Positions 46,748 through 54,804 of a stretch of DNA of 64,000 nucleotides are shown piece after piece. The notes below the pieces were generated by a model. It was given only the letters and a program-made list of their open reading frames with translations. It ran no database searches and was not told the DNA's origin. The first letter of the stretch is position 1. The number at the start of each line of letters is the position of its first letter. This DNA comes from Homoserinimonas sp044769865 (GTDB lineage Bacteria > Actinomycetota > Actinomycetes > Actinomycetales > Microbacteriaceae): the NCBI RefSeq assembly GCF_044769865.1, contig NZ_JBIZWA010000002.1, positions 372,001 through 436,000 on the forward strand, written 5' to 3'. A program made the position numbers and the translations under genes.

Positions 46748-48196
46748 ATGACAATCGCAACGACCGGTAAGGCACCCAAGCAGGTCGCCATCAACGACAT
46801 CGGATCTGCTGAAGACTTTCTCGCCGCGGTCGAAAAGACGCTGAAGTTCTTCAACGACGGAGACCTCATCGAGGGCACCGTCGTCAAGATCGACCGTGAC
46901 GAGGTCCTCCTCGACGTCGGTTACAAGACCGAGGGTGTCATCCCCTCCCGCGAACTCTCCATCAAGCACGACGTGAACCCCGACGAGGTTGTCACGGTCG
47001 GCGACACGGTCGAGGCCCTCGTTCTCCAGAAGGAGGACAAGGAAGGCCGTCTGATCCTGTCCAAGAAGCGCGCTCAGTACGAGCGTGCGTGGGGCGACGT
47101 CGAGAAGATCAAGGAAGACGACGGAGTTGTCACCGGTACGGTCATCGAGGTCGTCAAGGGCGGCCTCATCGTCGACATCGGCCTCCGCGGCTTCCTCCCG
47201 GCCTCGCTCATCGAGCTTCGCCGCGTGCGCGACCTCACGCCGTACCTCGGCCAGGAGATCGAGGCCAAGATCCTCGAGCTCGACAAGAACCGCAACAACG
47301 TGGTCCTGTCGCGCCGCGCCCTCCTCGAGCAGACGCAGTCCGAGAGCCGCACGACCTTCCTCAACAACCTCGCCAAGGGCCAGGTTCGCAAGGGTGTCGT
47401 CTCCTCGATCGTCAACTTCGGTGCCTTCGTGGACCTCGGTGGCGTCGACGGCCTCGTGCACGTCTCCGAGCTCAGCTGGAAGCACATCGAGCACGCCAGC
47501 GAGGTTGTCGAGGTTGGCCAGGAGGTCACCGTCGAGATCCTCGAGGTCGACCTCGAGCGCGAGCGCGTCTCCCTGTCGCTCAAGGCGACGCAGGAAGACC
47601 CGTGGCAGGTCTTCGCCCGCACCCACGCCATCGGCCAGGTGGCACCGGGCAAGGTCACGAAGCTCGTCCCCTTCGGCGCGTTCGTTCGCGTCGCAGAGGG
47701 CATCGAGGGCCTCGTCCACATCTCCGAGCTCTCCGGCAAGCACGTCGAGCTCGCCGAGCAGGTCGTGTCCGTCGGCGAAGAGGTCTTCGTCAAGGTCATC
47801 GACATCGACCTCGAGCGTCGCCGCATCTCGCTGAGCCTCAAGCAGGCCAACGAGGGTGTCGACCCCGAGGGCACCGAGTTCGACCCGGCGCTGTACGGCA
47901 TGCTCACGGAGTACGACGAGCAGGGCAACTACAAGTACCCGGAGGGCTTCGACCCCGAGACGAACGAGTGGAAGGAAGGCTTCGAGGAGCAGCGCGCCAA
48001 GTGGGAGGCCGACTACGCGGCCGCTCAGGCTCGCTGGGAGGCTCACAAGAAGCAGGTCGCCGCTGCCGCCGCCAAGGACATCGACGATGTCCCCTCGGCC
48101 GGTGGATCGTCCTTCTCGAGCGAGTCGTCCTCGGTCGGTACGCTCGCCGACGACGAGGCGCTTGCCGCTCTTCGCGAGAAGCTCTCGAGCAACTAG
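46748..48196 (+). CDS. rpsA: 30S ribosomal protein S1
   Basis: S1 binds mRNA on the 30S subunit and helps initiation. The 482-residue actinobacterial form has four S1 (OB) domains: about residues 37-108, 123-190, 208-278 and 295-366. The third and fourth carry the classic FGAFV and GLVH(V/I)SELS patterns. A charged, then Ser/Ala-rich tail covers about 380-482. A long leader precedes it and a strong terminator follows. Confidence 0.97.
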   Translation: MTIATTGKAPKQVAINDIGSAEDFLAAVEKTLKFFNDGDLIEGTVVKIDRDEVLLDVGYKTEGVIPSRELSIKHDVNPDEVVTVGDTVEALVLQKEDKEGRLILSKKRAQYERAWGDVEKIKEDDGVVTGTVIEVVKGGLIVDIGLRGFLPASLIELRRVRDLTPYLGQEIEAKILELDKNRNNVVLSRRALLEQTQSESRTTFLNNLAKGQVRKGVVSSIVNFGAFVDLGGVDGLVHVSELSWKHIEHASEVVEVGQEVTVEILEVDLERERVSLSLKATQEDPWQVFARTHAIGQVAPGKVTKLVPFGAFVRVAEGIEGLVHISELSGKHVELAEQVVSVGEEVFVKVIDIDLERRRISLSLKQANEGVDPEGTEFDPALYGMLTEYDEQGNYKYPEGFDPETNEWKEGFEEQRAKWEADYAAAQARWEAHKKQVAAAAAKDIDDVPSAGGSSFSSESSSVGTLADDEALAALREKLSSN

Positions 48197-48223
48197 CACG
48201 ATCGCGTCGTCCAGACGCATGTG

Positions 48224-48254
48224 AAACGGCCGGGCCCCAGGGTCCGGCCGTTTT
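48224..48254 (+). terminator. Rho-independent terminator of rpsA
   Basis: AAACGGCCGG (48224-48233) pairs with CCGGCCGTTT (48244-48253) over a 10-base loop, followed by TTTT ending at 48254. It is the clearest intrinsic terminator in the window, and it also lies behind the convergent DUF4126 gene. Confidence 0.85.
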
Positions 48255-48297
48255 GCGTTTCCGCGTGCTGCCTTCGGAAGCCGTGTTTCCCTGCGAC

Positions 48298-48879
48298 TCA
48301 GGCGCGGCGGGCACGCGCCCGTCTGACGGTCGCGATGGCAAACCATACGAGCAGTGGCACGGCGACGATCACGAGGACGGGCAGCACCAGCGCGAGCACC
48401 GTGAGCGTTACGCTCGTCACATCCTCGAGCGTGCTAACGACGGGGGCGGCGACACCCGCCGTGACCGCATTGACGACCGGGCGAACTGCGAGCTTCGCGA
48501 GATGCACGACGAGCGCGATGACGACGCCGGAGACGATCGGCACCCACTGGTTCTGCTCCAGGAACTGTGCGGGATCGGTCACAGCAACAGTCTCGGCCGA
48601 TGCACCCGAACCGAACGCAAGGCCGCCGGCGGTCGGGCGCACGATGGTCTGGATCCAGTCATTGATGCTGTCGACGACCGGCACCTTGTCGGCAATGACC
48701 TCGATGAGCAGGAGGAGCCCGACGATGCCGAGCACCCACTCGTTCTCGAGCCACGCCCATTGAGCAGGCAGGGCCACGAATTCCGTGAATCGGCTTGCGA
48801 GACCCAACACGAGGAGCGGGACGTATGCGTTGAGTCCCGCCGACATGGCGAGTCCCGCCCCGGTGAGAACCTCGATCAT
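48298..48879 (-). CDS. DUF4126 integral membrane protein
   Basis: I chose the ATG at 48879 because GAGGGAG lies 6 bases upstream and the product then starts with the family pattern MIEVLTGAGLAMSAGLNAY; an upstream in-frame ATG lacks this support. The 193-residue protein has about four hydrophobic helices (near residues 3-27, 45-65, 110-135 and 145-180), with conserved acidic EVIADKVPVVD near 63-73. The function of DUF4126 proteins is unknown. It is convergent with rpsA and divergent from coaE. Confidence 0.85.
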   Translation of the reverse strand: MIEVLTGAGLAMSAGLNAYVPLLVLGLASRFTEFVALPAQWAWLENEWVLGIVGLLLLIEVIADKVPVVDSINDWIQTIVRPTAGGLAFGSGASAETVAVTDPAQFLEQNQWVPIVSGVVIALVVHLAKLAVRPVVNAVTAGVAAPVVSTLEDVTSVTLTVLALVLPVLVIVAVPLLVWFAIATVRRARARRA

Positions 48880-48924
48880 TCGCGCTCCCTCTGCTGGCTG
48901 ACGCCAGCACCTGGCCATTGGGCG

Positions 48925-48953
48925 GTGATGAGGTGAGACTAGCCCACTAGCAT
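48925..48953 (+). promoter_or_regulatory. Promoter of coaE, leaderless type
   Basis: GTGATG (48925-48930) and TAGCAT (48948-48953) have a 17-base spacer. The -10 ends 6 bases before the GTG start. Confidence 0.5.
48936..48941 (-). promoter_or_regulatory. -10 box of the DUF4126 gene
   Basis: TAGTCT on the minus strand lies within the spacer of the coaE promoter, so the two divergent promoters overlap physically. Confidence 0.4.
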
Positions 48954-48959
48954 TGCCCC

Positions 48960-49604
48960 GTGTATCTCATCGCTTTGACGGGAGGGATCGCGTCGGGCAA
49001 GTCGCTCGTCGCGTCGCGCCTCCGAGACCTCGGCGCCGTTCACATCGACGCCGACCAGCTTGCCCGGGAGGTGGTCGAGCCGGGAACGGATGGGCTTCGC
49101 GAGATCGCGCGGGAGTTCGGTCCCGACGTGATCGACAGCGATGGAGCGCTCGATCGCGCCGCGTTGGGGGCCCGTGTCTTCGGTCACCCGGAGAAGCTCG
49201 CAGTGCTCAACCGGATCACCCACCCTCGTGTGCGGGAACTCGCCACGGCGCGCATCCAGGAAGCGGCCGCAGCCAATCCTGCCGCGATCATCGTGTACGA
49301 CGTCCCCCTCCTCGCGGAGGCGGGAGGCAAGCACGCAGTGCCGTTCGACTCGATCGTCGTCGTCCACGCCGATGAGTCAGAGCGGGTACGGCGCATGGTC
49401 GAGTATCGGGGCATGTCCCGCGACGACGCGCTGAGCCGTGTGGGCGCCCAGGCCAGTGATGAGGAGCGCCTGGCGATCGCCGACGTCGTGATCGAGAACA
49501 ACGGCACGGTCGAGCAGGTGATCGAGCGGGTCGACGAGTACTGGCGCGAACTGGACGCTCGGGGTGCGGGCTCCTCCCAGCCGAGTGTCGGTGGCCCTGC
49601 CTAG
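48960..49604 (+). CDS. coaE: Dephospho-CoA kinase
   Basis: CoaE phosphorylates dephospho-CoA, the last step of CoA synthesis. The 214-residue P-loop kinase has GGIASGKS at residues 8-15, the HIDADQLAREVV acidic motif near 28-39, the THPRVR stretch near 87-92 and VYDVPLLAEAGG near 112-123. Unlike several actinobacterial CoaE proteins it has no C-terminal GrpB-like extension. The start is GTG. The TAG stop begins the -10 box of uvrB. Confidence 0.95.
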   Translation: MYLIALTGGIASGKSLVASRLRDLGAVHIDADQLAREVVEPGTDGLREIAREFGPDVIDSDGALDRAALGARVFGHPEKLAVLNRITHPRVRELATARIQEAAAANPAAIIVYDVPLLAEAGGKHAVPFDSIVVVHADESERVRRMVEYRGMSRDDALSRVGAQASDEERLAIADVVIENNGTVEQVIERVDEYWRELDARGAGSSQPSVGGPA

Positions 49605-49607
49605 ACT
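49602..49607 (+). promoter_or_regulatory. -10 box of uvrB, nested in the coaE stop codon
   Basis: TAGACT begins with the coaE TAG and lies 6 bases before the uvrB ATG. No LexA-like box was found here, unlike at uvrA. Confidence 0.45.
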
Positions 49608-49613
49608 TGGAGC

Positions 49614-51695
49614 ATGCAGCCGACCAGGTCCGTGCGGCCCTTTGAGGTCATCAGCGAGTACAGCCCCAGCGGAGACCAGCCGGCGGCCATCGCTGAGCTT
49701 GCGGGGCGCATCAACGCGGGGGAGACCGATGTCGTGCTCCTCGGTGCGACAGGAACGGGAAAGTCGGCGACCACCGCGTGGCTCATCGAGCAGGTGCAGC
49801 GGCCGACGCTCGTGATGGCGCACAACAAGACGCTCGCGGCACAACTCGCGAACGAGTTCCGCGACCTCATGCCCAATAACGCCGTCGAGTATTTCGTCTC
49901 GTACTACGACTACTACCAGCCCGAGGCCTACGTGCCGCAGACCGACACCTTCATCGAGAAGGACAGCTCGATCAACGCTGAGGTCGAGCGGCTTCGCCAC
50001 TCGACGACCAACTCGCTCCTCAGCCGCCGTGATGTCATCGTGGTGTCGACAGTGTCGTGCATCTACGGCCTCGGCGCCGCCGAGGAGTACCTCGAGGCGA
50101 TGATTCCCCTGCAGGTCGGGCAGCGCATCGCACGTGACGCGATCATCCGGCAGTTCGTCAACATGCAGTACCAGCGCAACGATGTCGACTTCTCGCGGGG
50201 CAAGTTCCGCGTGCGTGGAGACACGATCGAGATCATCCCGATGTACGAGGAGAACGCGATCCGCATCGAGATGTTCGGTGACGAGATCGAGGCGCTCTAC
50301 GCCCTGCATCCGCTGACCGGCGAGGTGCTGAAGAAGATGGATGCCGTCTCCGTGTTTCCCGCGACGCACTACGCCGCCAGCCCGGTGACCATGCAGCGCG
50401 CAATCGTCGGCATTCGCGAGGAACTCGAGGAGCGCCTCGGGGAACTGGAACGCCAGGGCAAGCTGCTCGAGGCACAGCGTCTGCGCATGCGCACGACCTT
50501 TGACCTCGAGATGATGGAGCAGATTGGCTTCTGCAGCGGCATCGAGAACTACTCGCGCCACATCGACGGCCGCGCGCCCGGTGCCCCGCCGAACTGCCTC
50601 CTCGACTACTTCCCCGACGACTTCCTCGTCGTGATCGACGAGTCACACGTCACCGTGCCGCAGATCGGCGCGATGTTCGAGGGAGACGCGTCCCGCAAGC
50701 GCACGCTTGTCGAGCACGGCTTCCGTCTCCCGAGCGCGCTCGACAACCGCCCGCTCAAGTTCAGCGAGTTCCTCGACCGCGTGGGCCAGAAGGTCTACCT
50801 CTCCGCGACACCCGGCAAGTATGAGCTCGGGGTCTCGGACGGGGTGGTCGAGCAGATCATCCGACCGACGGGCCTCGTGGACCCGGAGATCGTCGTCAAG
50901 CCGAGCAAGGGGCAGATCGACGACCTGCTGGAGGAGATCCGTCGCCGCACGGAGCGCGATGAGCGCGTGCTCGTCACGACGCTGACGAAGAAGATGGCCG
51001 AGGAGCTGACCGACTTCCTGACAGAGGCAGGCGTTCGCGTTCGCTACCTCCACTCGGACGTCGACACCTTGCGTCGTGTGGAACTGCTCACGGAACTGCG
51101 CCAGGGCGTCTACGACGTGCTCGTCGGCATCAACCTGCTGCGTGAGGGCCTCGACCTGCCCGAGGTGTCGCTCGTCGCCATCCTCGACGCCGACAAGGAG
51201 GGCTTCCTCCGCTCGTCGACCTCGCTCATCCAGACGATCGGTCGTGCGGCCCGCAACGTCTCGGGTGCAGTGCACATGTATGCCGACGTCGTCACCGACT
51301 CGATGCGTCTCGCGATCGAGGAGACCGACCGGCGGCGGGAGAAGCAGGTCGCCTACAACCTCGAGCACGGCATCGATCCCACGCCGCTGCGCAAGAAGAT
51401 CGCCGACATCACCGATGTGCTGGCTCGCGAAGAAGCCGACACGGCGGAATTCCTCGCTGGCCGCGGGGGAGACCGACGGAGGGCACCCACCCCGGCACTC
51501 GGCGCGGAAAGCCGACGCTTTGAAGGCCTCGCCGCATCTGGCGCCAGTGACCTCGACGCCCTCATCCGCGACCTCAACGACCAGATGCTCCAGGCGGCCG
51601 CCGAGCTCAAGTTCGAGCTCGCCGGCAGGCTTCGCGACGAGGTCGCGGACCTCAAGAAGGAGTTGCGGCGCATGGAGGCTGCTGGCCATATCTGA
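49614..51695 (+). CDS. uvrB: Excinuclease ABC subunit B
   Basis: UvrB is the damage-verifying helicase-like subunit of nucleotide-excision repair. The 693-residue protein has Walker A GATGTGKS at residues 44-51, the beta-hairpin YYDYYQPEAYVP near 97-108, the VIDESHVT Walker B near 342-349, and helicase motifs including IGRAARNVSG near 542-551. A C-terminal UVR domain (about 640-680) binds UvrC. All parts are intact. Confidence 0.98.
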   Translation: MQPTRSVRPFEVISEYSPSGDQPAAIAELAGRINAGETDVVLLGATGTGKSATTAWLIEQVQRPTLVMAHNKTLAAQLANEFRDLMPNNAVEYFVSYYDYYQPEAYVPQTDTFIEKDSSINAEVERLRHSTTNSLLSRRDVIVVSTVSCIYGLGAAEEYLEAMIPLQVGQRIARDAIIRQFVNMQYQRNDVDFSRGKFRVRGDTIEIIPMYEENAIRIEMFGDEIEALYALHPLTGEVLKKMDAVSVFPATHYAASPVTMQRAIVGIREELEERLGELERQGKLLEAQRLRMRTTFDLEMMEQIGFCSGIENYSRHIDGRAPGAPPNCLLDYFPDDFLVVIDESHVTVPQIGAMFEGDASRKRTLVEHGFRLPSALDNRPLKFSEFLDRVGQKVYLSATPGKYELGVSDGVVEQIIRPTGLVDPEIVVKPSKGQIDDLLEEIRRRTERDERVLVTTLTKKMAEELTDFLTEAGVRVRYLHSDVDTLRRVELLTELRQGVYDVLVGINLLREGLDLPEVSLVAILDADKEGFLRSSTSLIQTIGRAARNVSGAVHMYADVVTDSMRLAIEETDRRREKQVAYNLEHGIDPTPLRKKIADITDVLAREEADTAEFLAGRGGDRRRAPTPALGAESRRFEGLAASGASDLDALIRDLNDQMLQAAAELKFELAGRLRDEVADLKKELRRMEAAGHI

Positions 51696-51699
51696 GCGA

Positions 51700-51705
51700 T
51701 ACAAT
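51700..51705 (+). promoter_or_regulatory. -10 box of the upstream uvrA promoter
   Basis: TACAAT shares its last base with the LexA-like box that follows. Transcription from about 51712 would start within that box. Confidence 0.45.
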
Positions 51706-51720
51706 AGAACAGGTATTCGA
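51705..51720 (+). promoter_or_regulatory. LexA (SOS) box of uvrA
   Basis: TAGAAC-AGGT-ATTCGA matches the Gram-positive/actinobacterial SOS box TCGAAC-N4-GTTCGA at 10 of 12 positions. It directly abuts a -10 hexamer, a position where bound LexA would block RNA polymerase. Confidence 0.65.
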
Positions 51721-51771
51721 ACGGGGTGACCTGTGCGCAGCATCCCATCGAGAGACCCAACTGAGAGAACA

Positions 51772-51777
51772 TAGGCT
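51772..51777 (+). promoter_or_regulatory. Second, leaderless-type -10 box of uvrA
   Basis: TAGGCT lies 7 bases before the uvrA GTG. If used, it would give basal expression 50 bases downstream of the LexA box. Confidence 0.4.
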
Positions 51778-51784
51778 GACAAAC

Positions 51785-54778
51785 GTGTCCATCACACCCG
51801 TCGAATCGTCGTCGCGACTGAGCGTGCGCGGAGCGCGCGTTCACAACCTGCACAACGTCGACCTGGAGATTCCTCGCGACGCCCTCGTGGTGTTCACGGG
51901 CCTCTCGGGGTCGGGCAAATCGTCCCTCGCGTTCGACACGATCTTCGCGGAGGGCCAGAGGCGCTACGTGGAGTCGCTCTCGGCATACGCGCGCCAGTTT
52001 CTCGGCCAGGTCGACCGCCCGGATGTCGACTTCATCGAGGGCCTCAGCCCCGCCGTGTCGATCGACCAGAAGTCGACCAACCGCAACCCGCGGTCGACCG
52101 TCGGCACGATCACCGAGATCTATGACTACATGCGCCTTCTCTGGGCGCGCATCGGCATCCCGCACTGCCCCCAGTGCGGCGAGCCGATCCAGAAGCAGAC
52201 CGTGCAGCAGATCGCTGACCAACTGATAGCGCTCGAGTCAGGCACGCGCTATCAGGTCGTGGCGCCCGTCATCTCGCAGAAGAAGGGGGAGTTCGTCGAC
52301 CTCTTCCGCGAGCTGGCCGCATCCGGCTACTCGAGGGCAATCGTCGACGGCGAGGTCATCCAGCTCAGTGCTCCTCCCACGCTGAAGAAGCAGGTCAAGC
52401 ACGACATCTCGGTCGTGGTCGACAGGTTGGTCGCGGCAGACGACATCCTCAATCGGCTCACCGACTCCCTCGAGACGGCGCTCCGCCTCACCGACGGGCT
52501 CGTCGCCGTGAACTTCGTCGACGAAGAGGGGGATGCCGCGTGGCGCAGCTTCTCCGAGAAGCTCTCCTGCCCCAACAACCACCCGGTCCAGCTGACCGAG
52601 ATCGAGCCTCGCACCTTCTCGTTCAACGCGCCATTCGGCGCGTGCCCCGAGTGCTCGGGCTTGGGCACACGCATGGCAGTGGACTCCGAGTTGCTGCTCG
52701 GCGACCCCGCCCTGAGCCTCGCTGACGGCGTCATCCTGCCGTGGACCCAGAGCGGCAAGGGACTCTACAACTACTTCCAGCGTCTGTTGGAGGGTCTCGC
52801 CCGCGACCTCGATTTCTCGCTGAAGACACCATGGGAGGAGCTAGACCCCTCAGTACAGGAGGCCGTGCTCCGCGGGAACGACTTCCAGGTGAGCGTCAAG
52901 TGGCGCAACCGCTTCGGTCGCGAGATGAAGTACACGACCGGCTTCGAGGGCGTCATTCCCTACATCGAGCGCAAGTTCCTTGAGGCCGAGACGGATTCGG
53001 CGCGGCAGCGCTTTGCCAGCTACCTGCGCGAGATCCCGTGCGCCGTGTGCAACGGAAAGCGTCTCAAGCCAGAGGTCTTGGCCGTCACAGTACAGGGGCA
53101 GAGCATCGCCGACGTCGCGGAGCTCAGCCTCACCGATGCCTACGGCTTCATGCACGACCTCACGCTGACCGAGCGCGAGGCCCACATCGCAGCCGCCGTG
53201 CTGCGGGAGATCCGGGCGCGTCTCGAGTTCCTGCTCGAGGTGGGGCTCAATTACCTGAACCTCGCACGTTCGGCCGGCTCGCTCTCGGGAGGCGAGGCGC
53301 AGCGCATCCGCCTGGCGACCCAGATCGGCTCGGGGTTGACCGGTGTGCTGTACGTGCTCGATGAGCCGAGTATCGGCCTCCACCAGCGCGACAACCGTCG
53401 TCTCATCGAGACGCTCGTCAAGCTCAAGAACCTCGGCAACACGCTCATCGTCGTCGAGCACGACGAAGACACGATCCGCACGGCCGACTGGGTGGTCGAC
53501 ATCGGCCCAGGAGCGGGCGAGCATGGCGGCAAGGTCGTGCACTCCGGCTCGTACGACGACCTCCTGGTGAACGACATGTCGGTGACGGGGGACTACCTCT
53601 CCGGCCGCAGGAGCATCGCGGTTCCGCAGTCCCGACGCCCTATCGACCCCGAGCGCCTGCTGAGGATCGAGGGAGCACGGGCGAACAACCTCAAGGACGT
53701 GACGGCCGAGATTCCGCTCGGCACCCTGACTGCCATCACGGGTGTCAGCGGCTCCGGGAAGTCGACGTTGATCAACGACATCCTCTACAAGGTCCTGGCC
53801 AACGAGCTCAATGGCGCTCGGCAGATCCCAGGCAAGCACACGCGCGTTCGCGGGCTTGAGAGCCTCGACAAGGTGGTCCACGTCGACCAGGCGCCCATCG
53901 GGCGCACGCCGCGCTCGAACCCCGCGACCTACACGGGCGTCTTCGACCGCATCCGCACTCTCTTCGCGGAGACGGCAGAGGCGAAGGCACGCGGTTACCT
54001 GCCGGGTCGTTTCAGCTTCAACGTCAAGGGTGGCCGATGCGAGAACTGTTCCGGCGACGGCACCATCAAGATCGAGATGAACTTCCTGCCAGACGTGTAT
54101 GTCACCTGCGAGGTCTGCAATGGTGCTCGCTATAACCGCGAGACCCTCTCGGTGCACTACAAGGGCAAGAACATCGCCGAGGTGCTCGAGATGCCGATCA
54201 GCGAGGCGGCGGAGTTCTTCCAGGCGATCGGTGCGATCCACCGCTACCTCATGACCCTTGTCGATGTCGGGCTCGGATACGTGCGCCTCGGGCAGAGCGC
54301 GACCACGCTCTCGGGCGGTGAGGCCCAGCGCGTCAAGCTGGCCACCGAGTTGCAGCGGCGCTCAAGCGGCCGCAGCATCTATGTGCTGGATGAGCCCACG
54401 ACGGGACTCCACTTCGAAGACGTGCGCAAGCTCCTCCTCGTGCTCGACGGCCTCGTCGAGAAGGGCAACACGGTGGTTGTGATCGAGCACAACCTTGATG
54501 TCATCAAGTCGGCGGACTGGATCATCGACATGGGCCCAGAGGGCGGCGCGGGAGGCGGCCAGGTCATCGCGACCGGCACGCCAGAACAGGTCGCCGGTGC
54601 TGAGGTGAGCCACACGGGCCGCTTCCTTCGGGAACTCCTCCCTGCGGCATCCGTCGAAGCGGCAGTGGCCGCGGGCCGCGCCAAGACGCCGCGCAAGAAG
54701 CCGGCCCGCGCGACGGGTTCCACCACGAAGACAGCGGCAGCAGGCGCCAAGGCGCGAACCGCACGGTCGGCTCGGTGA
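51785..54778 (+). CDS. uvrA: Excinuclease ABC subunit A
   Basis: UvrA finds DNA damage and loads UvrB. The 997-residue protein has two ABC modules: Walker A GLSGSGKS at 39-46 and GVSGSGKS near 654-661, with signatures LSGGEAQRI near 500 and LSGGEAQRV near 840. Zinc fingers lie near 123-126 (CPQC), 280-283 (CPEC) and 760-785 (CENC...CEVC). A Lys/Arg/Ala-rich tail of about 33 residues (about 964-997) extends beyond the usual end. The start is GTG. Confidence 0.98.
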   Translation: MSITPVESSSRLSVRGARVHNLHNVDLEIPRDALVVFTGLSGSGKSSLAFDTIFAEGQRRYVESLSAYARQFLGQVDRPDVDFIEGLSPAVSIDQKSTNRNPRSTVGTITEIYDYMRLLWARIGIPHCPQCGEPIQKQTVQQIADQLIALESGTRYQVVAPVISQKKGEFVDLFRELAASGYSRAIVDGEVIQLSAPPTLKKQVKHDISVVVDRLVAADDILNRLTDSLETALRLTDGLVAVNFVDEEGDAAWRSFSEKLSCPNNHPVQLTEIEPRTFSFNAPFGACPECSGLGTRMAVDSELLLGDPALSLADGVILPWTQSGKGLYNYFQRLLEGLARDLDFSLKTPWEELDPSVQEAVLRGNDFQVSVKWRNRFGREMKYTTGFEGVIPYIERKFLEAETDSARQRFASYLREIPCAVCNGKRLKPEVLAVTVQGQSIADVAELSLTDAYGFMHDLTLTEREAHIAAAVLREIRARLEFLLEVGLNYLNLARSAGSLSGGEAQRIRLATQIGSGLTGVLYVLDEPSIGLHQRDNRRLIETLVKLKNLGNTLIVVEHDEDTIRTADWVVDIGPGAGEHGGKVVHSGSYDDLLVNDMSVTGDYLSGRRSIAVPQSRRPIDPERLLRIEGARANNLKDVTAEIPLGTLTAITGVSGSGKSTLINDILYKVLANELNGARQIPGKHTRVRGLESLDKVVHVDQAPIGRTPRSNPATYTGVFDRIRTLFAETAEAKARGYLPGRFSFNVKGGRCENCSGDGTIKIEMNFLPDVYVTCEVCNGARYNRETLSVHYKGKNIAEVLEMPISEAAEFFQAIGAIHRYLMTLVDVGLGYVRLGQSATTLSGGEAQRVKLATELQRRSSGRSIYVLDEPTTGLHFEDVRKLLLVLDGLVEKGNTVVVIEHNLDVIKSADWIIDMGPEGGAGGGQVIATGTPEQVAGAEVSHTGRFLRELLPAASVEAAVAAGRAKTPRKKPARATGSTTKTAAAGAKARTARSAR

Positions 54779-54804
54779 GACTGCGGGCCGCGTGAGTCGA
54801 ATGC

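Noticed and set aside
46658..48346. A 562-codon minus-strand frame opposite rpsA
   Set aside because: It is rich in Val/Asp/Leu repeats that simply mirror S1 codons; rpsA is certain on the + strand.
47089..48936. A 615-codon + strand frame overlapping rpsA and DUF4126
   Set aside because: It is Arg/Gly/Pro-rich out-of-frame sequence that runs through a strong terminator and antisense to DUF4126; no domain is visible.
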